Part shown: piece by piece, positions 47,677-56,217 of the stretch | Layout of the letters: each line of letters begins with the position of its first letter | Position numbering within the stretch: the first letter of the stretch is position 1 | Assembly (NCBI RefSeq): GCF_023101665.1 | Contig: NZ_CP082161.1 | Span: forward strand, 1,860,001-1,924,000 | Reading direction: 5' to 3' | Source: Bradyrhizobium sp. 195 | Lineage (GTDB): Bacteria > Pseudomonadota > Alphaproteobacteria > Rhizobiales > Xanthobacteraceae | Length of the DNA: 64,000 bases | Notes under the pieces: model-generated | Seen by the model: the letters and a program-made list of their open reading frames with translations, nothing else | Databases searched by the model: none | What the model was told of the DNA's origin: nothing | Position numbers and translations under genes: made by a program

Positions 47677-48216
47677 ATGCTGAGAGCCATTGCCGTCATT
47701 GCCATCGTCCTCGCGGCCGGACTTGCCGGCATCCTTGTCTTTGCCCTGACGAAACCCGACACTTTCCGCGTCGAACGCAGCCTCGCCGTGAAGGCGCCGA
47801 CTGACGCGATCTATCCGGTGGTCGCCGATTTCCACCGCTGGACCGCCTGGTCACCCTACGAGACTCGCGATCCCGCCATGAAGCGGATCTTTGGAGGAAC
47901 TGCGGTCGGCAAGGGCGCGACCTATGCCTGGGACGGCAACAACAATGTCGGGGCCGGCCACATGGAGATCCTCGAGGCGAACCCGTCGTCAAAGCTTCGC
48001 ATCAAGCTCGATTTCGAGCGACCTTTCGAAGGCCACAACACCGCCGAGTTCACCTTTGTGCCGCAAGGCGATGCCACACTGGTCACATGGGCGATGTACG
48101 GTCCGGCCCCGTTCCTGTCGAAAGTGATGCAGGTGTTCATCAATATGGACAGCATGATCGGCAGGGATTTCGAGGCCGGCCTCGCCAGCCTGAAAAAGCT
48201 CACCGAGAAGCAATAA
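47677..48216 (+). CDS. SRPBCC-family protein with N-terminal membrane anchor
   Basis: A 179-residue protein. The N-terminus MLRAIAVIAIVLAAGLAGILVFALT is a membrane anchor or uncleaved signal. The rest is a START/SRPBCC (polyketide cyclase-like) fold: FRVERSLAVKAPTDAIYPVVADFHRWTAWSPYE, and the end of the long helix, MIGRDFEAGLASLKKLTE. It is expected to bind a hydrophobic ligand on the periplasmic face. It lies in the ECF42 neighbourhood, where SRPBCC genes are common partners. Confidence 0.85.
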   Translation: MLRAIAVIAIVLAAGLAGILVFALTKPDTFRVERSLAVKAPTDAIYPVVADFHRWTAWSPYETRDPAMKRIFGGTAVGKGATYAWDGNNNVGAGHMEILEANPSSKLRIKLDFERPFEGHNTAEFTFVPQGDATLVTWAMYGPAPFLSKVMQVFINMDSMIGRDFEAGLASLKKLTEKQ

Positions 48217-48246
48217 GCCTCACGACCAACGAAAAGGAGAGAAACG

Positions 48247-48660
48247 ATGCTCAATCCCTATCTGTTCTACCAGGACAATTGCGAAGCAGCGTTCAACTAT
48301 TACGCCAAGGTTCTCGGCGGCAAGGTCGATGCGATGATGCGCGCCTCGGACGCACCGCCGGAGGTTCCCGCCACGCCGGGGCGCGAAAAGATGATCATGC
48401 ACGCGCGGATGTCACTGCCCGACGGCAGCGTGCTGATGGCTTCCGATTCCCCGCCTGAGCATTTTCACAAGCCGCAGGGCTTTGCGATCTCGCTCACGGT
48501 TAGGGATCCCGCGGATGGCGAGCGCAAGTTCAACGCGCTCGCCGACGGCGGCGCCGTCAACATGCCGTTCAGCAAGACGTTCTGGGCCAAGGGCTTTGGC
48601 ATGTGCGTCGACAAGTTCGGCATTCCATGGATGGTGAACTGCCCGGCGGAAGGAATGTGA
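48247..48660 (+). CDS. VOC-family protein, PhnB-like
   Basis: A 137-residue vicinal-oxygen-chelate (glyoxalase/bleomycin-resistance fold) protein like PhnB: MLNPYLFYQDNCEAAFNYYAKVLGG, then MIMHARMSLPDGSVLMASDSPPEH and ending GIPWMVNCPAEG. Metal use cannot be shown, since PhnB proteins often lack the full ligand set. It lies 30 bases after the SRPBCC gene with AAAGGAGAG before ATG, so the two are probably co-transcribed. Confidence 0.88.
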   Translation: MLNPYLFYQDNCEAAFNYYAKVLGGKVDAMMRASDAPPEVPATPGREKMIMHARMSLPDGSVLMASDSPPEHFHKPQGFAISLTVRDPADGERKFNALADGGAVNMPFSKTFWAKGFGMCVDKFGIPWMVNCPAEGM

Positions 48661-48696
48661 CGGTCGCGACCGCCTGCCTGATCTAACGAGTCGCAG

Positions 48697-48725
48697 TCCC
48701 CTCTCTCCATTTTGCGGGAGAGGGG
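48697..48725. repeat. short hairpin of repeat type A
   Basis: TCCCCTCTCTCC and GGGAGAGGGGA pair around ATTTTGC. It shares its stem sequence with the longer elements at 16178 and 26121 and lies between convergent genes. Confidence 0.5.
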
Positions 48726-48762
48726 ATGCAACGCGTCATGTCCGGATCGATCGTGAGCTGCC

Positions 48763-49119
48763 TCAGCGGAGCGATCCGGTCACGTCTTCGCCTTGCCGCG
48801 GCGACTGAACGCAGCTGGGGCAGATCACGAGCTTGGTGCCGAGCTGCTTGTCGTTCTCCGCTTCGATCTCGTCATGCACCGCCCACCAGGCCTCGGAGTA
48901 TGGCCGCAATGTGCCGAGTACTCTCTCCCGCTCCTGATTGGGATCGCTTGTCGCAGCTGCCTGATTCGTCACGTGCTCCTTTGTGACGTGCGGGCGGTTC
49001 GGCGCTACGTTGGGGTCTCGGCCGAGACCGTCCCATGCGATCGGACGACGCTCCTGCGCGACTGCGCATCCCATGAGCGCTGCGCAAAAAGTGAGCAAGA
49101 CGAAGCCGTATCGAATCAT
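48763..49119 (-). CDS. small secreted or lipoprotein-like protein of unknown function
   Basis: A 118-residue protein starting MIRYGFVLLTFCAALMGCAVAQE, a signal peptide with a possible lipobox (ALMGC) or an AVA-Q signal-peptidase I site. The mature part is hydrophilic with paired cysteines in VICPSCVQSP, and otherwise unrecognised. I chose the ATG at 49119; the longer frame to 49221 lacks a signal peptide. Confidence 0.6.
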   Translation of the reverse strand: MIRYGFVLLTFCAALMGCAVAQERRPIAWDGLGRDPNVAPNRPHVTKEHVTNQAAATSDPNQERERVLGTLRPYSEAWWAVHDEIEAENDKQLGTKLVICPSCVQSPRQGEDVTGSLR

Positions 49120-49407
49120 GCCGGACCCCTTGGCGCGGTACGCGGCGCGCAAAATGCGCGTGAGAAGGTTTGCGTTCGCGTCGGTTGAAATGGAACTCAA
49201 GGGAAACGGCGTGGCCGGCACGGCTGAATATGGCGACTTGCTCTCGCATCACTTTGCGAGCGCAGTGAGGCCGCTTCGTGAAATGATGCGGATCGCATCG
49301 CACAACAACTGGCGTAACATTAGGCTGTGAACTCCGCGCCAAAATCGCTAGTTCTATTTCACAATAAGTACAAACTGGGGTGGACGTGACTTGGAAGGGA
49401 GCGACCG

Positions 49408-49500
49408 ATGGCGGCGGCGCTACAAATCAACTTTGCTCTTTGGGGAATGCTCATCTGCGTCAGCATGAAGCTTGCGCCGGTCGTCCAGGTTTTTTTCTAG
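49408..49500 (+). CDS. possible 30-residue hydrophobic small protein
   Basis: ATG at 49408 with GGAAGGGA 10 bases upstream opens a 30-codon frame ending at a TAG (49498-49500). It is largely hydrophobic (INFALWGMLICVSMKLAPVV), suggesting one membrane helix. The good ribosome site and codon pattern favour a real small protein; nothing is known of its role. Confidence 0.4.
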   Translation: MAAALQINFALWGMLICVSMKLAPVVQVFF

Positions 49501-49582
49501 GCGGCAAGTTCCCTCGCTGAATTGTGCAGCGGTTCCGATCGGTGATCGTCACCGGCGGCGATCGCGCGTGAACGCGGTATCG

Positions 49583-50020
49583 TCACCGGCAACGCGGATA
49601 GATTGCGGCGAGATCGCGCCCCTTCAACAGTAGCAGCCGGGAGCTCAGGCCTCCGTGGCGGCTGATCCAGTCGCGCACCGGGCCGGGATAGGCGGCAAGC
49701 ACTGCCTCGGATGCCTGGGGCTCGGCATAGAAGCGCCCGCGCCGGTCCACCGAACGTGCCGCATGGAAGCCGAGCACGGCGCGCTTGGTGACGCAGATGC
49801 GCTCGCCCGGCACGATGCTCAGCACCAACGTGCAGGCAGACAGGCAGGGGCCGTCGATCACCACGCGCTCGCCGCTCTCGCGCACCTTTTCGAACAAATC
49901 GAGGAACGGCCCGACCTGCCCGCCCGGAGACTGGATGATGCGGATTTCGGCGGCGGCGGGCGTGATGACCAGCAGTGCGCATGCAAGCATCAGGGCTTTG
50001 AGCAATGAGATGCGTCCCAT
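49583..50020 (-). CDS. secreted ClpP/crotonase-like protein (COG3904-like)
   Basis: A 145-residue protein with a signal peptide (MGRISLLKALMLACALLVITPAAA). The mature part reads SPGGQVGPFLDLFEKVRESGERVVIDGPCLSACTLVLSIVPGERICVTKRAVLGFHAA, like periplasmic ClpP-fold proteins, in which the SA pair holds the nucleophile-like serine (CLSACT). Protease activity is not shown. The ATG at 50020 is chosen for the signal peptide. Confidence 0.7.
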   Translation of the reverse strand: MGRISLLKALMLACALLVITPAAAEIRIIQSPGGQVGPFLDLFEKVRESGERVVIDGPCLSACTLVLSIVPGERICVTKRAVLGFHAARSVDRRGRFYAEPQASEAVLAAYPGPVRDWISRHGGLSSRLLLLKGRDLAAIYPRCR

Positions 50021-50044
50021 GGGGCTCTCCACCAACTTACTCTT

Positions 50045-50136
50045 GTAGGGTGGGTTAGCCGCAGGCGTAACCCACCATCTGTCTCGTTCCGGCGATCGCA
50101 AAGAGGTGGATTACGCCTGCGGCTAATCCACCCTAC
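50045..50136. repeat. intergenic inverted repeat (type F)
   Basis: GTAGGGTGGGTTAGCCGCAG and the imperfect inverse CTGCGGCTAATCCACCCTAC lie at the two ends, with GTAACCCACC and GGTGGATTAC inside. This GTAGGGTGG...CCACCCTAC element is known from many proteobacteria in similar form. It sits between the SDR stop and the secreted-protein start on the minus strand. Confidence 0.6.
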
Positions 50137-50162
50137 GATTTCCGTACCTACAATTTCCGTGC

Positions 50163-50951
50163 CTACCCGTTGCGGCGCTGACCGCGTAGCGTCGGCAGGC
50201 CGATACCTGCCGCATCGAAACCGCCATCGACGGCCAAAATTTGTCCGGTGATGTAGCTCGCGCTCGCCGAGCACAGGAAGTAGATCGCTTCCGCAAGCTC
50301 CTCCTCAAGGCCGTAGCGGTTGAGCGGAATCGCGTCGTGATAATCGGCGCGGATCTCCTTGGTGTGCACCTGCTTCGCCATCGCCGTGTCGACCGGCCCT
50401 GGCGCGACGGCGTTGACGCGGATGCCCAGCGAGGCGAGCTCGACTGCGAGCTGCTTGGTCAGGTGTGCGAGCCCGGCCTTGCTGGTGCCGTAGGCCGAGC
50501 GCAGCGTCGAGGCGCGCACCGCCGAGATCGAGGTGATGTTGACGATGGCGCCGCCATTGGCCTCGCGCATCAAGGGCACCGCCGCCTTGGTGCAGAGGAA
50601 CGGGCCGGTGAGGTTGACCTCGAGCACACGCCGCCAATCGGCCTCGGACGTCTCCATCAGCGGCGCGAACACCGCGATGCCGGCATTGTTGACGAGCGCA
50701 TCGAGCCGGCCGAACCGCCGCTCGATCGCCGTCATCGCAGCGCTCACTGCGGCTGCGTCCGAAACGTCGCAGGTCAGCGCCAGCGTCGTCTCGCTTTGGT
50801 CGATTTCGGCGACCGCCCGGTCGAGCAACTCGCCCTCGATGTCGAGCAGCGCCACGCGCCACCCCTCGGCCAAAAACTTCTTCGCGGTCGCAAGCCCGAT
50901 GCCGCGTGCGGCTCCGGTGACGAGGGCGGTTTTTAGCGGGGCTTGCGGCAT
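50163..50951 (-). CDS. SDR-family oxidoreductase
   Basis: A 262-residue short-chain dehydrogenase. Motifs: ALVTGAARGIGLATAKKF (9-26), NNAGIAVFAPLMET (near 89-102), and the catalytic block ITSISAVRASTLRSAYGTSKAGLAHL with Tyr-x3-Lys. The C-terminus reads FLCSASASYITGQILAVDGGFDAAG. It resembles FabG-like 3-oxoacyl reductases and sugar dehydrogenases; the substrate is not readable. The start MPQAPLKTALV at 50951 gives the normal length. Confidence 0.88.
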   Translation of the reverse strand: MPQAPLKTALVTGAARGIGLATAKKFLAEGWRVALLDIEGELLDRAVAEIDQSETTLALTCDVSDAAAVSAAMTAIERRFGRLDALVNNAGIAVFAPLMETSEADWRRVLEVNLTGPFLCTKAAVPLMREANGGAIVNITSISAVRASTLRSAYGTSKAGLAHLTKQLAVELASLGIRVNAVAPGPVDTAMAKQVHTKEIRADYHDAIPLNRYGLEEELAEAIYFLCSASASYITGQILAVDGGFDAAGIGLPTLRGQRRNG

Positions 50952-51064
50952 TGGCTGATTTGTCCTGTTTCCGGGGAGGGCGGCGCGTGAGCGCGGCTCC
51001 TTTTACTGCGCTTTGGCCCGGAGAACAAAGGGCTCGATCACTGGCAATGGAGTCGAGCGCTCAA

Positions 51065-51175
51065 ACCGTCACCCTGAGGTGGCCGCTCTTCAGCGGCCCT
51101 CGAAGGACGACGGCCGCAAACCGGGCCGATCAATCCTTCGAGTGCTTTGCAGTATGAGCGTCTCAGGATAACGGA
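51065..51175. repeat. intergenic inverted-repeat element (type B)
   Basis: Starts ACCGTCACCCTGAGGTGG and ends CTCAGGATAACGG with CCTCGAAGGA and TCCTTCGAG as internal arms. Same family as 42943-43092. It fills most of the gap between the SDR start and the chemoreceptor stop. Confidence 0.6.
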
Positions 51176-51195
51176 GATAGAGATGAAGATGGTGT

Positions 51196-52860
51196 CTACG
51201 CCAGCTCTGCCGATGCGCGCTGCATATTTGCCGACATATCGGATGTCACGATGCTCTGCTCCTCGACTGCGGCGGCGGTGGAGGCGATGAACTCGTTGAC
51301 GCCGGCAATCGCGGCCTTGATGGCGGTGAGCGAGCTGGCGACGTCGCCCGAAATGACGTTGAGCGCGTCGATCTCGGAGGTGATCGTGTCGGTCGCCTGC
51401 TTGGCCTGGTTTGCGAGGCCTTTCACCTCGGAGGCGACCACTGCGAAGCCGCGGCCGGCTTCGCCCGCACGCGCCGATTCGATCGTGGCGTTGAGTGCGA
51501 GCAGGTTGATCTGGCTGGTGATGCCCGAAATCATCTCGACGATGCCGCTCATGGCTTGCGCGGCTGCGGCCAACTTCTGCGCCTGACTGTCCGCGGACTC
51601 GGCCCTCGTCGTCGCAACCTTGGAGGTCTCGCGCGACTTCGCCATGGTCTCGGAGATCTCGCGGATCGATGCGCTCATCTGTTCGCTGCCGGCCGCGACC
51701 GCCTCGATCAGCCCGCGCGCATTGTCGGCCTTCTTGCGGCCGATGGCCTGTGCCGTGATGTCGGTGGCGTATTTCACTACCTTGTAGGGCCTGCCGTTGA
51801 GATCGATGATCGGGTTGTAGGAGGCCTGGATCCAGATCTCCCGCCCGCCCTTGGCGATCCGCTTGTATTCGGCGGCCTGGTATTCGCCGCGGTTGAGGGT
51901 CTCCCAGAACTGGCGATAGGCCGGCGAATTCTTCTCATTCGGCTCGACGAACATCGAGTGGTGCTGGCCCTTGATCTCCGCCAGCGAATAGCCCATCGCC
52001 TCGAGGAAATTCTCGTTGGCGGTTCGTATCGTGCCGTCCATGTTGAATTCGATCACCGCCTGTGACTTCTGAATGGCGGCGAGCTGTCCGTCATTGTCGG
52101 CCGCCTTCATCTTTTGGGCGGTGACGTCGGTGGCGAACTTGACCACCTTGAACGGCTTGCCGTTATCGTCGAGGATCGGATTGTAGGTGGCGATGATCCA
52201 GATCTCCTTGCCGCCCTTGGCGAGCCGCTTGTATTCGGCCGCCTCGAACTCGCCCCGGTTCAGCTTGGCCCAGAACGCGGCATAGGCCGAACTCGCGCGG
52301 TCCTCGGGGGTCACGAACAGGCTGTGATGCTTGCCCTTGATCTCGTCGAGCGAATAGCCCATCGCGCTCAGGAAGTTCTCGTTGGCGGTCACGATGGTGC
52401 CGTCCATGTTGAATTCGATCACGGCCTGCGCGCGGTTGATCGCGGCGATCTTGCCGGAATCCTCCATGGTCTTGGTCTTGTAGGCCGTGATGTCGGTGGC
52501 GAACTTGATGAAGCTGACGACCTTGCCGGTCTTGTCGCGCAGCGGGGCGTAGGAGGCGTGGACCCAGACTTCCTTGCCGCCCTTGCCGAAACGCTTGTAT
52601 TGCGTGGTCTGAAATTCGCCGCGGTTCAGGCTGGCCCAGAAATCGCGGTAGCGAGCGCTCTCGCGCTCGGCCGGGCTGACGAAGATGCTGTGGTGCTTGC
52701 CTTTGATCTCGGCCAGCGTATAGCCGCTCATCTTGAGCAGGTTCTCGTTGGCGTCGAGAATGGTGCCGTCGAGACCGAATTCGATCACGGCTTGCGACCG
52801 GTCGAGCGCCTCGACCTCGGCAATGGCGTGCCTGACCTTCTTGCTTTGAAAATTGAACAC
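51196..52860 (-). CDS. cytoplasmic methyl-accepting chemotaxis protein with three PAS domains
   Basis: A 554-residue protein without membrane segments or HAMP. Three tandem PAS copies (about 15-125, 137-247 and 260-370) share [30 protein letters not shown]. The MCP signalling domain follows (about 385-554), with [13 protein letters not shown] and the hairpin-tip stretch [31 protein letters not shown] domains of this type often bind haem or flavin and sense oxygen or redox state. The GTG at 52860 ([13 protein letters not shown]) is favoured; the frame to 52986 adds a poor extension. It is a soluble receptor with no visible che partner. Confidence 0.9.
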   Translation of the reverse strand: MFNFQSKKVRHAIAEVEALDRSQAVIEFGLDGTILDANENLLKMSGYTLAEIKGKHHSIFVSPAERESARYRDFWASLNRGEFQTTQYKRFGKGGKEVWVHASYAPLRDKTGKVVSFIKFATDITAYKTKTMEDSGKIAAINRAQAVIEFNMDGTIVTANENFLSAMGYSLDEIKGKHHSLFVTPEDRASSAYAAFWAKLNRGEFEAAEYKRLAKGGKEIWIIATYNPILDDNGKPFKVVKFATDVTAQKMKAADNDGQLAAIQKSQAVIEFNMDGTIRTANENFLEAMGYSLAEIKGQHHSMFVEPNEKNSPAYRQFWETLNRGEYQAAEYKRIAKGGREIWIQASYNPIIDLNGRPYKVVKYATDITAQAIGRKKADNARGLIEAVAAGSEQMSASIREISETMAKSRETSKVATTRAESADSQAQKLAAAAQAMSGIVEMISGITSQINLLALNATIESARAGEAGRGFAVVASEVKGLANQAKQATDTITSEIDALNVISGDVASSLTAIKAAIAGVNEFIASTAAAVEEQSIVTSDMSANMQRASAELA

Positions 52861-53292
52861 GTGAGCCCCGCAATTTGTAGCGCGAATCGGCAGTGACGTA
52901 CCGGTTTCTACCGATCTAAAAATTGCATGCTCTCGTTGAGCGTTTGTAAACTCAGGCGGACCGCACGGCCCATTCCGTAATTTCACGTGCGTCGGCCATC
53001 TATTTCAACCAGCGAGCGTTCTGGCTCCATATGCACGGCGGAGTTCATATGGTGGCCGTATTTGTACGGGCCGAGCGGGAATTATTTTTCGCGGCGTGTT
53101 GACGCAGTTCCCCAGGCGCAGCGGGTTCGGCATCGCTGATGACGGCTCTGTCGGCCCCGCGGAGATTTCCTTGAGAAAAATTCCTCGTCCTTGTCGGTCT
53201 TGGGCAGCCGCGTTCGTCTTACAGCGGCACCGTCGTCACTCCAGCGGCGCAACTTCGGCGCGCCCGGAATGACGGGAGTACAGAGGAACCTC
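52861..53292. other. intergenic region with a repeat remnant
   Basis: About 430 bases divergent between the chemoreceptor and a YciI gene. Near 53230-53277 GTCGTCACTCCAGCGGCGC and GCGCGCCCGGAATGACGGG form a type E-like inverted repeat. The rest shows no gene. Promoters for both flanking genes must lie here, but I could not point to a convincing pair. Confidence 0.5.
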
Positions 53293-53697
53293 ATGCGATT
53301 CATGATGCTGATGATTCCGCTCGGCTACGAGACCGCGCCGCCGGACGTGCAACTCGATCCCGAGCGCGTCGCGGCGATGATGCGCTACAACGAGGCGCTC
53401 AAGGATGCCGGCGTGCTGATTACGCTGGACGGCTTGCACCCCCCGTCGATGGGCGCGCGCGTCTCGTTTGCAACCGGCGAACCCGTCGTGACGGATGGAC
53501 CCTTCGCAGAGGCCAAGGAAGTTCTGGGCGGCTACTGGATGATCGAGGTGGCCTCGCGGGCCGAGGCGATTGCCTGGGCAAAGCAGTGCCCGGCCTCGCC
53601 GAATGAAATCATCGAGATCAGGCAGGTGCAGGAGATCTGCGACTTTCCGCCCGACGTGCAAGCGGCCGCCGCGGGGTTTGACAGCCTGAAGACCTAG
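53293..53697 (+). CDS. YciI-family protein
   Basis: A 134-residue YciI/DGPF-like protein: MRFMMLMIPLGYETAPPDVQLDPERVAAMMRYNEALKDAGVLITLDGLHPP, then EPVVTDGPFAEAKEVLGGYWMIEVAS (DGPFAEAKE motif near 71-79). The ATG at 53293 follows AGAGGAACC and gives the standard YciI start. A second YciI-like gene follows 58 bases downstream, and the ECF42-DGPF set lies about 6 kb upstream. Function unknown, possibly in small-molecule stress. Confidence 0.88.
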   Translation: MRFMMLMIPLGYETAPPDVQLDPERVAAMMRYNEALKDAGVLITLDGLHPPSMGARVSFATGEPVVTDGPFAEAKEVLGGYWMIEVASRAEAIAWAKQCPASPNEIIEIRQVQEICDFPPDVQAAAAGFDSLKT

Positions 53698-53755
53698 CCA
53701 CCGTGGCCGCGATGAGTTCCCGGCCGTCAGCAAGAAATCAACAAGGGAGAGACCG

Positions 53756-54121
53756 ATGAGCACCGAGCACCAATTCCTTGCCGTCTATCTCGGCAGCATG
53801 AGCGGCGAAAAAATGAAGGCCTGGCATGCGATGCCCGAAGCGGAAAGGAAGGCAAGAGAGCGCGAGGGCATGGCCGCCTGGCACGGCTGGGTCGAGAAGC
53901 ACAAGGACGTCATCGTCGAGATGGGCGGCCCGCTCGGCAAGACCCGCAGGATCGACGCGAGCGGCATCACCGAGATCAGCAATGCGCTGACCGGCTTCAC
54001 GGTGGTGCGCGCTGCCTCGCAAGAGGAAGCTGCAAAATTGTTCGAGAACCATCCGCATTTTGCGATCTTCCCGGGCGAGGCGATTGAGGTCATGCCCGTG
54101 CTGCCGATTCCGCAGATGTAG
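53756..54121 (+). CDS. YciI-like protein of the ferredoxin-like fold
   Basis: A 121-residue protein: MSTEHQFLAVYLGSMSGEKMKAWHAMPEAERKARE, then WHGWVEKHKDVIVEMGGPLGKTRRID and ENHPHFAIFPGEAIEVMPVLPIP. It resembles YciI-related small proteins without the DGPF motif. It lies 58 bases after the preceding YciI gene with AAGGGAGAG before the ATG and is probably co-transcribed. Confidence 0.8.
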   Translation: MSTEHQFLAVYLGSMSGEKMKAWHAMPEAERKAREREGMAAWHGWVEKHKDVIVEMGGPLGKTRRIDASGITEISNALTGFTVVRAASQEEAAKLFENHPHFAIFPGEAIEVMPVLPIPQM

Positions 54122-54251
54122 CTGCGGCCAAGGCGCCGTTTCCGGGCGCAAGTCGTCGCTCCGGCCCGGCATCACCCGGGGAAGTACGGGATTCATTGCG
54201 CTCGATTCCCGCTAGTGACCTTCACGCCCGGCTCATGTAAGGATCGTTCAC

Positions 54252-54992
54252 ATGAGCTGGCGCAAGGAGCAGCGCCGCGCCGAGCGCGGCTATCACCACG
54301 GCAATCTGAAGGAGGCCCTGCTGCAGGCCGCTCTCGGCCTGATCGCCGAGAAGGGCGCGGCCGGCTTCACCTTCGCCGATGCCGCGCGCATGGCCGGCGT
54401 CAGCGCGGCGGCGCCCTATCGGCATTTCCGCGACCGCGACGAGCTGCTGTCCTCGATCGCCCAGCGCGGTTTCGAGCAATTCGAGGCGCGCCTGACCGCG
54501 GCCTGGGACGACGGGCGTCCCGACACGGTCACCGCGTTCGAGCGCGTCGGCAGGGCCTATCTTGCTTTCGCCCGCGAGGAGCCCGCATTTTACAACGCGA
54601 TGTTCGAGTCCGGCCTGCCGGTCGATGCCAATCCGGCGCTACAGGCTGCGAGCGAGCGCGCTTTCAACATCATGCGCGCCGCGGCCGAGAGGCTCGCGGC
54701 GCTGGCGCCGCCCGGCACGCCGCGGCCGCCGGCGATGATGATGGCGCTGCACATCTGGTCGATGGCGCACGGCGTGGCCTCGCTGTTTTCGCGAGGGGAC
54801 GCCGCGCGACGAAAATTGCCGATGTCGCCGGATGAGCTGTTAGAGGCCGAGGTGCTGATCTATCTGCGTGGCCTCGGCTTCCCGACCGATCGCCGTCCGC
54901 CAGCCAAGAGCGCCGAGCCTCCGCCGGTGCCACCGGAGGCGCCCTCCGGTTCAGGCCTGCCGCCCGGCGGTCCCTGGGGCAAGCCGAAATAA
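54252..54992 (+). CDS. TetR-family transcriptional regulator with WHG domain
   Basis: A 246-residue TetR regulator. HTH: RGYHHGNLKEALLQAALGLIAEKGAAGFTFADAARMAGVSAAAPYRHFRDRDELL (12-66). The C-terminal domain has ALHIWSMAHGVASLF, typical of the TetR WHG group. The last 40 residues are Pro/Gly-rich (PPPVPPEAPSGSGLPPGG). A palindromic site overlapping a promoter lies 70 bases downstream, before the DUF2852 gene, and may be its target. The RBS before ATG is weak. Confidence 0.9.
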   Translation: MSWRKEQRRAERGYHHGNLKEALLQAALGLIAEKGAAGFTFADAARMAGVSAAAPYRHFRDRDELLSSIAQRGFEQFEARLTAAWDDGRPDTVTAFERVGRAYLAFAREEPAFYNAMFESGLPVDANPALQAASERAFNIMRAAAERLAALAPPGTPRPPAMMMALHIWSMAHGVASLFSRGDAARRKLPMSPDELLEAEVLIYLRGLGFPTDRRPPAKSAEPPPVPPEAPSGSGLPPGGPWGKPK

Positions 54993-55032
54993 GATTGCGT
55001 AAATTATCACGCGGGCGTGTCAGGCGGCCGGC

Positions 55033-55083
55033 TTGACAAAATCGCGGGATGGTCTAGCTATGTAAATGTTATTTACATTTACA
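55033..55083 (+). promoter_or_regulatory. promoter with overlapping palindromic operator
   Basis: TTGACA (55033-55038) and TAGCTA (55055-55060) are 16 bases apart. Directly adjoining, TGTAAAT (55061-55067) and ATTTACA (55071-55077) form a perfect palindrome with a 3-base centre, and TTTACA repeats at 55078-55083. The site would sit at or just after the transcription start of the DUF2852 gene, a classic repressor position, probably used by the TetR protein upstream. Prediction only. Confidence 0.6.
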
Positions 55084-55113
55084 ACGGCGCGGATGCCGTG
55101 ATGGAGATGGGAA

Positions 55114-55599
55114 ATGGCCTACACCGCTGATGTCAATCGATGGCGCGGCCCTTCGGATCAAAACTACGAGCGCCCCCGCATGCTCGATACGCCATGGCAT
55201 CCCGGCTGGATCGCCGTGACCATCCTCGGCTTCATCATCTGGTGGCCGATCGGACTTGCCCTTCTCTTTTTCACACTCGGGAGCAGAAGAATGTCGTGCT
55301 GGAGCCACCAGGATCGCTGGCAGAACAAGATGGAGCGGATGCAGTACAAGATGGATCGCATGCGTGGCCGCATGGAGCGCAGTGGTTTCGGCTTTGGCTT
55401 CGGCCCGCCGTCCTCCGGCAACCGTGCCTTCGACGAATACCGCTCTGAGACACTGCAGCGCCTCGAAGAGGAGCAGGTCGAGTTCAGGAACTTCCTCGAC
55501 CGTCTGCGTCACGCCAAGGACAAGGAAGAGTTCGACCAGTTCATGGCGCAGCACAAGACGCGTCCGACCCCGCCGCCGACCGATCAGCAGCAGGGCTGA
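55114..55599 (+). CDS. DUF2852 membrane protein
   Basis: A 161-residue DUF2852 protein of alphaproteobacteria. It has one or two close membrane stretches, PGWIAVTILGFIIWWPIGLALLFFTLG (about 30-56), then a Met/Arg-rich helical segment (RWQNKMERMQYKMDRMRGRMERSG, about 68-91) and the conserved FDEYRSETLQRLEEEQVEFRNFLDRLRHAKDKEEFDQFMA. The function is unknown. GAGATGGGAAATGG provides a reasonable ribosome site. A strong terminator follows. Confidence 0.9.
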   Translation: MAYTADVNRWRGPSDQNYERPRMLDTPWHPGWIAVTILGFIIWWPIGLALLFFTLGSRRMSCWSHQDRWQNKMERMQYKMDRMRGRMERSGFGFGFGPPSSGNRAFDEYRSETLQRLEEEQVEFRNFLDRLRHAKDKEEFDQFMAQHKTRPTPPPTDQQQG

Positions 55600-55661
55600 C
55601 CTTCAAGGCTGACCTCTCAAGGCCTTCAGGCGCATGCCCCCAAAGTCCTGATGGCCCCGAG

Positions 55662-55699
55662 CCGCCCGTCTGCGCAGCACGCAGGCGGGCGGTTTGCTT
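55662..55699 (+). terminator. rho-independent terminator after the DUF2852 gene
   Basis: CCGCCCGTCTGCG (55662-55674) and CGCAGGCGGGCGG (55680-55692) pair over 13 bases with one G-U, loop CAGCA, then TTTGCTTT. It ends the DUF2852 message 63 bases after its stop. Confidence 0.8.
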
Positions 55700-55719
55700 T
55701 GGGGCATCTGCTTCAATGT

Positions 55720-56146
55720 CCGCGCGCGGAAGAGGAGCATGGTGAGACTTCGGCCGCAACCGTGGGACACATCGTCGTGTGTGACGGCGAGGGCGGCACC
55801 GTGGAGGCGATGGGCACGGCCTATGGCGTTCGTCGCGGCAAGGTGTCGGGCCGAAATTGGGATACGGGCGTCTTTCTACCAGACTTTACGTATGGGGAGG
55901 CGGGTGAAGAGCTCGACCTGGCTGGGCCGAGCCAGCTGTATGCGCTCGGGCAGCCGGGCATGAAGGCGTCCGTCGTTCGATATTCAACGCGCCTTGAAAC
56001 AGCTGGGGTTCAATCCGGGGCCGATCAACGGTGAATACAACGACCTGACGGTGGCGGCGGTAGCGGCCTTTCAAGCGACCAAAGGACTCATCGTCGACGG
56101 ACAGGTAGGGCCGCAGACGGCAAGACGGTTGAAGGTCAAACTCTAA
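55720..56146 (+). pseudogene. peptidoglycan-binding protein remnant
   Basis: One frame gives VGHIVVCDGEGGTVEAMGTAYGVRRGKVSGRNWDTGVFLPDFTYGE. After an extra base near 55981 the next frame continues IQRALKQLGFNPGPINGEYNDLTVAAVAAFQATKGLIVDGQVGPQTARRL, a standard PG_binding_1 repeat, ending at 56146. The N-terminal (probably NlpC/P60-like) portion is missing. It is therefore a truncated and frameshifted gene for a cell-wall-associated protein. It starts directly after a terminator and has no plausible start of its own. Confidence 0.75.
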
Positions 56147-56217
56147 AGCACGATCCGGAAAACTGCGCAGCAAATGCGGAACGCGTTTGCGGGGAGATCG
56201 TGCTTAGACAACTATCT

